From Clavaria fumosa (taxonomy: Eukaryota; Basidiomycota; Agaricomycetes; Agaricales; Clavariaceae), in NCBI GenBank assembly GCA_951802425.1, contig OX637799.1, forward strand, positions 1,302,001-1,366,000: 64,000 bases of DNA, read 5' to 3'. The notes beneath the pieces were generated by a model. The model was given only the letters and a program-made list of their open reading frames with translations. It was not told the origin of the DNA and ran no database searches. How positions within the stretch are numbered: the stretch's first letter is position 1; every line of letters begins with the position of its first letter. The position numbers and the translations under genes were made by a program. Below, piece by piece: positions 45,275 through 57,781 of the stretch.

Positions 45275-46825
45275 TTACTTAGAAGACGACTCGCCAAGGA
45301 GGAGCATCCGGAGCAGCTCCGCTCCGGCCTTCACCTGGTCCGCCCCCCTCTCCATCATCTCCAGCGCCCTATCGAGCGCCTCCCTCCCGGACACCCCTCG
45401 CGCCACCTCCCGCTCCTTACCCTTCCGACTTGGTCCCGCCTCCGCCTTCTTCTTCTTTGCCGGCGGCTCCTCCACCAGCTCCACACTGGTATCCTCCTCA
45501 ATCTCGTCCTCCTCCTCCGGCGTCGTCTCCTCGCGAACCGGTACCCGCGTCGCACCTCGCCTCGGCCTCTTACTTCCGCTCGCTCCCGCCGCCTTCGGAC
45601 CTGTTCCGATACGTTAGCAAATGCGGACCCGATACCTTCTCGACATACCTTCCGTTCCGGACACCGCCGCTCTCTCTGTTTTCGCTCCTGAAACACACCT
45701 ATCATTTGTCTCATCATGAAAAATAAAAAGAATACCACTTACCTCGCACAGCCGACAGACTGCACGATACCTTATACGTCCGGCACCACCGGCACGCTAT
45801 CCCCTCCACTCCGTAGCACGCCCGCCACTTCCGGGTGCACTCCTTGCACCCCGGAACGTGCTCCTAATCATTATATCAGACGTCGAAAAAGCCTCACATA
45901 TCTTAATTAACCACTCACCTTATCTCCAGGCTGCCGCGCAGCCCGGGACTCTATGTCGCTCTTCGCCCCGCCTCTCCTCCCTCGCCCTCGCTCCGCTGCC
46001 TTCCGCCTCGCGATCTCCACCCACACCGGAGTCGCCATCATCCGCGCACCGTCCCGGTGCACGAACATCGGCTCCTCCACCGACTGCTCGCCTCCCCCGG
46101 CCACCGCACTCACCGCCGCCGCCTCGATAACACCGACGGGCGTCACCCCGTCGGTTCCCCACACGGTCCGATGACCGTCCGGATCCTCCCCTGCCGCCAC
46201 CTCGTCCACACGCAGCTCTCCGGCGTCCGGTGATATCGTCGTCGTTGTTACCGCCGCTGCACCGGACTCCGCCGCTCCCGTCGTCGTCGTTGTTGCCGCC
46301 GCCGCCGCCTCGCCCTCGTCGTCGCTGTCACTTACGACAATTAAGCGCGCCCGGGCAAGGCGCGCCCTCTTCTCGGCAGCCCTCGCCGCCTCCGCCCGCC
46401 TCTCCTCCGCCTCCGCCTCTGCTGCGGCCCGCTCAGTAGCCGCCCTCTCCTCGCTCGTGCGCTGTTTCTCGGCCTCGACCTCCTCCCGCCTTCTCGTCCG
46501 CTCAGCGGACCACTCGTCCCCGCGGAGCTTCCGCCACTTCTTGAGCCTTCGCGCGACCCGGACGAGTCCCTCGTCCACCTCCACGTCGTCGTCGATCGCT
46601 GCCACATATCCGGCAAGAAAATCGTCCTAAAAACGTTGTCAGTGCGATACAAAAAAGTACGAAAGATTCTCGTTCACGCACCGCGTCACCCGCATACGTC
46701 CCCACCCACTCCGCGCACTCTCCATCCTGCCCCCGATCCGGCAACTCCTCGCCCGGCGCCATGGCCTGCGCCTCGGTCATCGCCTGGACTGCGTTTCGAA
46801 AGATTGAAGAATCGAAGTTTTCCAT
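45275..46825 (-). CDS. Antisense spliced gene in D2: Cys-rich coiled-coil protein
   Basis: Unknown function. My model has six exons... five introns are not all needed: exons 46825-46682, 46626-45919, 45863-45743, 45687-45649 and 45600-45275 (five exons, four introns), all GT..AG with agreeing phases, 445 residues, ATG 46825 to TAA 45275. Seen: a Met-Glu-Asn-Phe-Asp start, an Ala/Glu/Arg-rich coiled coil (residues about 75-130), a Ser-Asp-Ser-Asp acidic patch, Val/Thr runs, then a Cys cluster (CKEC..WRACYG..CRWC...KVSC, about residues 290-318), two basic patches (KRPRRG, AKKKKAEAGPSRKGKERE; likely nuclear signal) and a C-terminal helix. The Cys cluster suggests metal and nucleic-acid binding. 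The start is conserved in D1. Confidence 0.72.
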
Positions 46826-46982
46826 TGTCGGAGAGTTGACGTGTTGCTGTCGCTGGAGAAAACACAAGGGTGTGTTTGGACCTATGTGCACCCACACGAC
46901 GCGTACTTCACGATCAACAAACCGTTATTTGGCCTTGTTTGGTTGCAACCGAGGGCGGTTGCATTTTCAGCCCCCGGGAGAA

Positions 46983-47900
46983 TGTAAGGACCATATGCGA
47001 TCTAAACACGGAAACATGACAGATACCGACTATCCAGATGTTTTGCGATCCAAAGAAATTACGTGCGATACGAACCGATAACGATCCGACACCGTCCGAT
47101 AACGACCGATAGTATCCGATACATGTCCGATGTCGGACACTTCGGTCTTCAATCCCCCGTGACGATCACAGCCCACCGCTCTCACACACCGCCCACGCCT
47201 CTCTATTTCACCTCTCCAGCACGGTCAGCGCTCGACATACACACTATTCCATTCCCATTCCTTTATTTCATATACCATGCTGTAAATTTCATATTATGAT
47301 CCCTTTCAACCATTCAATCGTTTAAACGTTTCAAACCCTTTGCAGTACCTTGTCCATTGTTCTTAGTACCCCTTTGCTGTACCAGCCCCACTTTCCTTCA
47401 GTTTATGAGCGGTCCGGACATTTGCTAGTTATCGGACATTTCATTCCTCCGAGCTACTCATTTCCCTTGTGATATAACTCCTTCATGTAACCCTTCACGC
47501 GACATGGCGCTGTTCCATGTGTTTTCCGGACATTTCCGTACATTCCAATTTGCTGTACTTACAGAACTGTACTTAAGTACACTCCGGACCTCTCTGAAAT
47601 ACAGCTTTCTGAACCCCTTCTCTCTGTTAGAAACCTCACCTAAGCTCACCCGTCGTCGCAACCTTCGATCCGCTGGCCTCCGTCATTGCTGGCCCTTCGT
47701 CTTATCGCACCATCCTTATCGGATTTTATCGGACACATAGCAGAATATCCCGGACACCGTATATTTCTATTTCTCACACATTTTGAATTCATACTCCACA
47801 TCCTCAAGGGTGTTTGGTGAATCTCTAACGCCTTACAGGAACCCCTGAAGGACTTGACTGTAATCAAGCAGTTGCAGCAAGAACCGTATTACCCACTACA
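46983..47900 (+). repeat. D2 3' LTR
   Basis: 918 bp, about six differences from the 5' LTR, preceded by GGGAGAA. Confidence 0.9.
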
Positions 47901-48119
47901 CCGCGCCTCCATCATCGCCTGGGCCGCGTTCCGGAAAACGAGAGTGTCGAAGTTTTCCATTTTTTTTGGATGGTTGATGCATTGCTGTTATTGGAGAAGA
48001 CACAAGTGCGTGTTTGGACCTATGTGCACCCACACAACGCATACTTCACAATCAACAAACGATTATTTGGCCTTGTTTGGTTGCAACCGAGGGTGGTTGC
48101 ATTTTCAGCCCCCGGGAGA
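47901..48119 (+). mobile_element. D1: remnant of the antisense-gene start and 3' flank
   Basis: The piece of D1 just before its 3' LTR. On the minus strand it holds the first about 20 codons of the antisense gene (ATG 47960; MENFDTLVFRNAAQAMMEAR), clearly homologous to D2 (MENFDSSIFRNAVQAMTEAQ), and the promoter side (47961-48119), which matches 46826-46982 of D2. Confidence 0.8.
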
Positions 48120-49005
48120 ATGTAAGGATAATATGCGGTTTAAACATAGAAACATGACAGATACTGATCATCCAGATATTTTGGGATCCAAAGCAATCGC
48201 GTCCGATACGATCCAATAACGACCGATACTTATCCGACATCAGACTCTCTGGTCTCCAACTCCTTGTGAAGATCACAGCCCACAGGTCACACATACCGCC
48301 TACACCCCTCTATTTCATCACTCCAGCATGGTCAGCGCTCGACATACTCACTATTCCATTCCCATTCCTCTATTTCATATACATGCTGTAAATTTCATAT
48401 TGTGATCCCTTTCAACCATCCGATCATTGAAACGTTTCAAACCCTTTGCAGTGCCTTGTCCATTGTTTCTAGTACCCCTTTGCTGTACCAGTCTCACTCT
48501 CCTTGATTTTACAAGTGGTCCGGATGTACACCGATCATCGGACACTTCATTCCTCCGAACCGCATAACTCTTTTATGATACATGACCTCTATATGACCTT
48601 GCACATGATACTGCATTACCTTCTGTAGCTTCCAGAAACTTCTGTAGAACCAGATTTGCTGTACTTACGAAAATGTACTTAAGTATGTACCAGGTTCTAT
48701 GGTAATCCAGCTTTTTGAACACCCACATCATGCTGTGATTTTTAGCAAGCTCACCCTTCATCGTACCTATTGATCCGCTGGCCTTCGTCGTCACCGGCCC
48801 CTCGAACCTTCGATCCAAACATCGGACTCTATTGGATCCGATACCGGATACTCCGGACAACGTATATTTTCACTCTCTGAACCTTTTGCACTCAACCTCT
48901 ACATCCTCCAAGGTTCTGTCTAGTGTACCCGTTGTGTAATAAGACCCCCTGAAGAACCTGGCCGCGAACATCTATTTGCAGCCAACACCTGTACAGCCTA
49001 CTACA
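48120..49005 (+). repeat. D1 3' LTR
   Basis: 886 bp, TGTAAGGATAAT..CCTACTACA; closest to the LTR at 32882, lacking 20 bp present there. Followed by CCGT and the interrupted family B LTR. Confidence 0.88.
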
Positions 49006-49213
49006 CCGTGGTGGAGGATTACATAATCGAGAGATCACATGACTTGGGCTTGGGCACATCATGTGATCCAAGAGGTTCGAGCATGGGAACACCAGCAAAT
49101 GCCAAAGCTCTTGCTATATATACTACATCATTTCCATTTTTGTACTCTTTTCCCCTTATCTTAGTATTGTCATCATGACCTTACCCCTAAGTTGTGTGAG
49201 ACCCAGTCTGATA
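49006..49213 (+). mobile_element. B2: rest of its 3' LTR
   Basis: Continues the family B LTR from 32881, with TATA box (about 49114) and CTTATCTTAGTATTG, ending CTGATA. This is the right edge of the recognised retrotransposon nest. Confidence 0.85.
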
Positions 49214-51366
49214 GTTCCAAGCAGTTGTGAGAGATCTTGGAGTTGTAGAAAAGGCAACTTGTATGAAACAAGACTTCACAGTTTTGTAAAGTCAAGAGAA
49301 ATCAGAGTATCAGAGTATCAAAACAGAACAGAGGAACATAAGGAGTGTAGCAATATAGGAAGGGCACAGAATTTCAGAATTTTGGAGGATTTGGAGGATC
49401 AGAGCAGGGTGGAGGTTCAGATTTTTGGAGGTTTTCAGAGATGTGGAGAATGGAATGTGACTGAAGGAGTGTGGTAATCAAGCAGTAGAATGGAGTTTCA
49501 GAGATTTCAGAGATTTCAGAGGATCAGAGTATGGCAGAATTTCAGAATCTCAGAGAATCAGAGTTGGAGAATGTGAGTGTGGAGTGGTCCAGAGAAATGC
49601 AGAGACATGGTGTCAAGGTCCAAGACCATGTCAGAGAAGTTTGGAGTAGCAAGGATCATGTGAGCAACCTCACTGGACAGATATGTTCACAAGATAGGGT
49701 TCCTGAGAACTGGTGATGCCAACACAGTGGGCAGCATCCAGAATTGGGTCCAGATTCAGCCTTGCTGAGCACAAGGAAAGCTCAAACAAGAGCAAGTTTG
49801 GAGATCCAGAGTTCAGAGGTTCAGAGTTTTGGGAGTCTGGAGCTTGGAGTTTGGCATTTCCTGTTTCAGAGTTTCACAAGGAAAGCTCAAACAAGAGAGC
49901 AAGTTCAGAGATCCAGAGTTCAGAGGTTTGGAGTTTTGTGAGTCCAGAGCTTGGAGTTTGGCATTTCCTGTCTCAGAGTTTACAACATGGTAATCCACAA
50001 AGGAAATGAGCACAGGGAAAGCTCAAACAAGAGCCAGAGACTGGATATCCAGCATTCCCCATCTTGAAGTGGCCAGAGACAGAGTCTGGATATCTGGAGT
50101 TTGGAGTTTCCTGTCTCAGAGCCTCACAACATGGGATATGAAGGAGGCAAGCCAAGGAGAACCCAGGAATGGGCCAAAGTTTGGAAGTCCAGCATTTGGA
50201 GTTTTCCTGCCTCAAATCTCTCAACATGATACATGAAGGAGATGAGCTAAGGAGCACTAGGAATTGATGGCTGGAGTTCAGAAAATGTACTGATTTGTAT
50301 CACCATGGACAGACAGCTTGTGGTCCAGAGCAAATGCACACAAAGTGTACTCAAATGGGCCAGAGTTTTGGAGTGGAGTTTCAGATTGGAGGTTCAGATT
50401 GGAGGTTCAGATCAGAGGCACAGATCAGAGGTTCAGATCAGACCTTTGGCTTTTGCAGCAAGGAGCACAGCAGGCAGCAGCACAAAGGGCAAGCAAAGGA
50501 CCAGTTGTATATATGAGGTTGTAGTTTGAATATACTGTTAAAACCTGGTACCAATGCTCCAAAAAGGTAGATGAGGCAAAGGTGAAGCAGGAGTGGAGCA
50601 GAGTCCAGTTGGAGTCTGGAATGGAGTTTCACAAGGAATGTCTCCTCCACACAAAAGGAGGCTAGAGGGTCAAAGTGTGGGACTGTAGCCTCAACTTATG
50701 GGTTGTGCCACTATGTGTATATGTGTCCCAATTTAACCTTGCTGGTACTTTGCTTTCCAGGACAAGGAAGGATGACGTCTGAAGGGAAATCACCCAGAGT
50801 CTGTCAGAGTCCACTGGAGTTTTGCAGAACTTATCAGGACTATCAAGAACAGTGAGGATGAAGTCCCTTAATGCACAGGCCAAGTGACCAGGACCAGAAA
50901 TAATGTTAATATTCAAACTGAGGAGCATGGAGATACACAGGGGCTTATATGCTACTAGGGTAGGGAATAGGGCAGACTGTGAAATATGAGTATATCAAAT
51001 ATCTATAGTAATTTCACTTGAGGAGTGGGAAAGCATAGATGTGATACATGTAATACAAAGAATATGTTCCCATGGGTAGTGAGCATCATCCCAATGGTTA
51101 CCAACCATGGACTAGCACCAAGGAACATACTAGAAACAAGGTCCATACAGTCCAAAGGACTGATATCAAAGTCTGACAAAAGTCCAGACCAGACTTTTGG
51201 AGCCTGGAGCAGAGCTGGAGCAGAGCTGGAGCAGAGTTGCATCAGAGTTGTCAGAATTGGACCAGAGTTGCCAGAGTCCAAGCAGAGATGCATCAGAGCT
51301 ATTTTGGAGGGAACTGGAGTCATAGCAGAGGTGATCAGAGATAGATTAGGTGACTGGATAGGGCCA
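49214..51366. repeat. Non-coding, repeat-rich region with degenerate tandem units
   Basis: No gene recognised. The text is dominated by CAGAG/TTCAGAG/TTTGGAG words. Between about 49780 and 50250 four diverged units of roughly 105-125 bp follow each other, each with CTCAAACAAGAG, a GGAGTTTGG..TTTCCTG core and a TCAGAG end. A further short repeat (GATTGGAGGTTCA / GATCAGAGG) lies at 50380-50440. Its origin may be a degraded transposon. Confidence 0.6.
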
Positions 51367-51669
51367 TGACACTAACCTAACTGAGCTCTCCCCTTGGGCT
51401 GCCAAGACTGTGCCAAGCATTTCCTCTGTTACTTCCCCTTATCTCCCCCTCACCAATCCCTTCCCAATTTAGAATTCCCTTTGCCTCTCCCCACTTCTAT
51501 AACTCCTTGCAACTCAGTGTGTGTAGCCTTGTTCCTATTCATGTAACTCACACTTTGTGCTGCCCTGTCTCTTAGTATATATAGTGGCCATGTAATAGCT
51601 TTAGTTCCCTACATTGAAATCAAGCTCTTTCCCCCTTATGTTCTTGGTGAGGGACCTGTACTGACAGGT
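51367..51669 (+). repeat. Possible solo LTR or LTR-like sequence
   Basis: About 303 bp with TG..CA ends (TGACACTAAC..TACTGACA), a TATA-like GTATATATAG at about 51577 and a pyrimidine-rich CTTTCCCCCTTATG after it, similar in layout to family A/B LTRs. No target duplication was found, so this is a weak call. Confidence 0.3.
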
Positions 51670-51704
51670 TAAATGACTAGTCACTAATGAATCAACTACC
51701 AACA

Positions 51705-54700
51705 CTACTTGCAAGATGGGACAAGCCCTAAAACCTCCATCACATGTAGTTGAAGCTTCTTTGCCTCATTGTACTTTCCCTGTGCTAAATATGTCCTTGC
51801 CAAATTGGCAGTAATTGTCAGTGTGTCAGGATGCTCTGGTCCAAGCAACCTTTTCCTGGCTTCCATCACATGTAATTCCAGCACCTCTGCCTCATTGTGC
51901 TTTCCATGTGCTGAATATGTGCTTGCCAAATTGGTAGTAATTGTCAGTGTGTTAGGATGCTCTGGTCCAAGCAATCTTTTCATGGCTTCAATCACATGTA
52001 ATTCCAGCACCTCTGCCTCATTGTACTTTCCCTGTATAAAATATGTGCTTGCCAATTTGGCAGTAATTTTTAGGGTGGATGGATGCTCTGGTCCAAGCAA
52101 TCTTTTCATGGCTTCAATCACATGTAATTCCAGCACCTCTGCCTCATTGTACCTTCCCTGTATGGAATATGTGCTTGCCAATTTGGCAGTAATTTTCAGG
52201 GTGGATGGATGCTCTGGTCCAAGCAATCTTTTCATGGTTTCCATCACATATAACTCCATCACCTCTGCCTCATTGTACTTTCCCTGTGCTGAATATGTGC
52301 CTGCCAAATTTGCAGTAATTGTCAGTGTCTCAGGATGCTCTAGTCCAAGCAATCTTTTCATGGCTTCCATCACATGTAAGTTCAGCTTCTCTGCCTCATT
52401 GTGCTTTCCCTGTGCTGAATATGTGCATGCCAAATTTGCAGTAATTGTCAGTGTCTCAGGATGCTCTGGTCCAAGCAATCTTTTCATGGCTTCCATCACA
52501 TGTAAGTTCAGCTTCTCTGCCTCATTGTACTTCCCCTGTACTGAATATGTGCCTGCCAAATTGGCAGTAATTTTCAGTGTGTGAGGATGCTCTGGTCCAA
52601 GCAAACTTTTCCTGGATTCCATCACCTGTAAGCTCAGCTTCTCTGCTTCATCATACTTTCCCTGTGCTGAATATGTGCCTGCCAAATTTGCAGTAATTGT
52701 CAGTGTGGATGGATGTTCTGGTCCAAGCAATCTTTTCATGGCTTCCATCACATGTAGTTGAAGCTTCTCTGCCTCATTGTACTTCCCCTGATCTGAATAT
52801 GTACTTGCCAAATTTGCAGTAATTGTCAGTGTGTCAGGATGCTCTGGTCCAAGCAACCTTTTCCTGGCTTCCATCACATGTAATTCCAGCACCTCTGCCT
52901 CATTGTGCTTTCCCTGTGTGGAATATATCCCTGCCAAATTGGCAGCAATTGTCAGTGTGGATGGATGCTCTGGTCCAAGCAACCTTTTCCTGGCTTCCAT
53001 CACATATAAATTCAGCACCTCTGCCTCATTGTACTTTCCCTGTGCTGAATATGTGCATGCCAAATTGGCAATAATTGTCAGTGTCTCAGGATGTTCTGGT
53101 CCCAGTAATCTTTTCTTGGCTTCCATCACATGTAATTCCAGTACCTCTGCTTCATTGTACTTTCCCTGTGCTGAATATATCCTTGCCAAATTGGCAGTAA
53201 TTGTCTGTGTGAATGGATGCTCTGGTCCAAGCAATCTTTTGCCAGATTCCATCACCTGTAATTCCAGCTTCTCAGCCTCATTGTGCTTTCCCTGATCTGA
53301 ATATGTGCCTGCCAAGTTGGCAGTAATTGCCAGTGTGTATGGATGCTCTGGTCCAAGCAATCTTTTCATGGCTTCCATCACATGTAATTCCAGCTCCTCT
53401 GCCTCATTATACTTTCCCTGTGCTGAATATGTCCTTCCCAAGATGGAAATACTTGTTAGTGTGTTTAGATGTTCTGGCCCATGCATTCCTTTCCTAATTT
53501 TTACTATGTTGACCCCCAGTTGCTCAGCCTCTTTCCAATACCCACACTCATAATAAGCTTGTGAGAACTTTTCTTTCTGATCCACATTCTCAATTGTACA
53601 TGTTGTATTTTCCTGGTGCTTGCACATGGCAACAATGTGCTGTAGCAATGATTGCCGAAATGCAAAGGATGCACTATCCCCTCTCAATGTGATGGAGTTG
53701 CACACTAGCATTTCTACTATGTTCCATGTTGGCTGCCTCTCACTGTTAGGCAACCTTCCTTGACACCATAGATGTACCAATGGATGCATGTTATATAATC
53801 TTCCAGGAGTACTCTTCACAAGTGAAAATGATTCCAGCAATTGAATTGCTCTCCTGAATGGCAGTAAATCCCAATGCCCTTCATTGTCAACCTGTAGTAT
53901 CTTGGACCAATGCACAGAATGCCTTTGGAACTCCTTCCAATCTTGTTCAACACTGTCCTTCTCTACCATTGCTTCAGATGCATGTCTAAATATACCTTCT
54001 GGAATGTTGTCATGGTGGAGGAAGGCAAACACCTGCAACACAAGCATTGCACAAGATGCTGCTTGTGCATTATCACTTAGACTTGTTGACAAAGCCCTGG
54101 CTTGAATCTCTTTCATGGAGAGTTCCCATGTCCCATAAACTGCTTGACCATAAGCAGATGCTCCTTTGAAAGAAGGATCATCCAATAACTCATGGTGATG
54201 CTTCTGATAGATCCCAAGATATTCATCAAGTTCACATAGACCACTTGCAATGGATGCACCAGCTTGGTCCACAGCAAGAGGCAAGCAGCACAAAGTCTTC
54301 ACAATAGGAAGGGCTGCATCCCTCAGTTCCGCAGAAGTCACATCACAGAAGGCAGCACTCAGAAGGAGTGAGACTGCCTCCTGATCCCTCAACTCTCCAA
54401 CTTCAGCCCAAGATTTAGAACCAACAATCCGCTGCATGCTAGGATTACGGCTAGTGATCAGGATGTTGCCCTGGCTATGTGTTGGCATGAACTGAAGGAG
54501 AATAGCAGGATCTCCTGCATTATCATACACCAGCAACCATTCCTGTGCGAGAAAAGATATCCATTGAAGGACTGAATGCATCGAGTCTTGAACTCCAGAT
54601 GCTTGTGCAGCCGAATCATTCGCAATGTCACGGATGGATTGTTGAGTTGTTTCAGCATTGGTCGCATCTATCCAGAAGACACGCCAGAACCTGTGGGGGA

Positions 54701-54937
54701 TGGTCAACAATGTAATAGTTAGACGAGAAGGATGGTTCTGACGAACAGCTCTGGGTTTTCCTCAATGAATTTGAGACAAATTTGAGTCTTCCCAACACCT
54801 CCCATTCCATACAGAAGAAAAAGCCTTCTCGAGTGGGGTTGACCTGGGCGCATACTGAAATGGGTACGCAACCTCTCGAGGTAACCTTCTCGTCCTGTGA
54901 AATTTGGGCTAAAGGGGGGCATTCGCTTGAATGTCAT
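51705..54937 (-). CDS. NLR-type protein: NB-ARC with 14 near-identical TPR repeats
   Basis: Probable cytosolic STAND ATPase of the fungal NLR class, a family linked to non-self recognition. Exons 54937-54747 and 54690-51705 (intron GTTCGT..CACAG) give 1058 residues from this ATG. NB-ARC: P-loop GMGGVGKT, Walker B LLVYDNAGD, ILITSRN, CLPLAVDQAGA. Then a helical linker, and from about residue 470 fourteen 42-residue TPR_12/kinesin-light-chain-type units with consensus LLGPEHPxTLTITANLAxTYSxQGK. The last unit ends in VLGLVPSCK. An upstream exon near 55080-55020 (AGGHVGSNNISIEHF on the minus strand) may belong to the N-terminus, so the true start may lie further up and an effector domain could be missing from this model. 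Confidence 0.85.
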
Positions 54938-55666
54938 GTGTAAATCTCGAGGCGGAAAAGTACGAAGACCCGGTGCTGTAATACTGTGTCAGCCAAACTT
55001 GGCGGGATGCTTGCTCACACTCACTTTGGTGAAGGTGAAAATGTTCGATACTAATGTTATTAGAACCAACATGTCCACCGGCATCTGTAAGAGTCAGGGT
55101 GAGGAGACAGTGAGGAAGACAAAATTTGAACACACAGATAGTCGCATGACTGTAATCTTGGTTCATGGGTGAAAACGACATGCTAGTAGCGTTATCGATG
55201 CCAGCGAGAGATAGTATTTGCAAATGAGCTTGGCATTGATTATTTTATCATGAGAGACTCACGGCTTGTAGCTGAAGGGTCTTCTATCTGCTCGCTATGC
55301 AACGGTTATTGCTATCGTCCAAATGACGGTGGGCAGAAGACGACGATGCTCGCGCTTATCGATGGTCGAGAGCCGAACGGCTGCGGTGACAGCAATGACC
55401 ATCAGGTCATGTGCAGTCATGTGCAATGTGCCCAGAATCACGTGTCCGCTTCCCATCTGATGTTGCTTATGTAATGGTATGATGAGTTATGTACATCAAT
55501 ACAAAATGAAAAATGATGTCCAGTGTACTGAATGATATCTAAAGCTTCAACTCGGACATCCTCATCGGCAACCCCCCAAATCACTTATGTCCATGATTAT
55601 GCAATAAATGTACATGTGTCTGTAAGTAAGTGGTAATCAGCAGGCTCAGATTGGCCGACTATAGAA
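54938..55666. other. Interval between NLR and MAP kinase genes
   Basis: It may hold 5' exons of the NLR gene (best candidate at about 55080-55020, minus strand, preceded by a CTTACAG acceptor). The rest, 55230-55666, shows no recognisable gene and contains the 3' flank of the kinase gene. Confidence 0.45.

Positions 55667-57781
<2,115 letters not shown>

Larger units (their letters stand above)
38000..47900 (+). mobile_element. D2: intact family D gypsy element with an antisense gene
   Basis: 9901 bp. LTRs are both 918 bp (38000-38917 and 46983-47900) with about six differences. PBS 38922-38939, gag-protease 39307-41304, pol 41301-45038, A35 tract, antisense gene 45275-46825, short purine tract GGGAGAA, 3' LTR. 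Flanks ACGC (left) and CCGC (right) match at three of four bases; a clean target duplication is not certain. All frames are open: best candidate for a competent element. Confidence 0.9.

Noticed and set aside
45355..45738. Arg-rich minus-strand frame over the antisense gene
   Set aside because: It is another frame of the antisense gene; the splice-consistent frame gives the coherent protein.
51780..53480. Regular 126-bp repeats resembling a CRISPR-like array
   Set aside because: Units are contiguous, in frame and code TPR motifs; there are no spacers.
51769..53553. Long plus-strand open frames with repeated Cys/Ser-rich text
   Set aside because: They are mirror images of the minus-strand TPR repeats; the conserved protein is on the minus strand.
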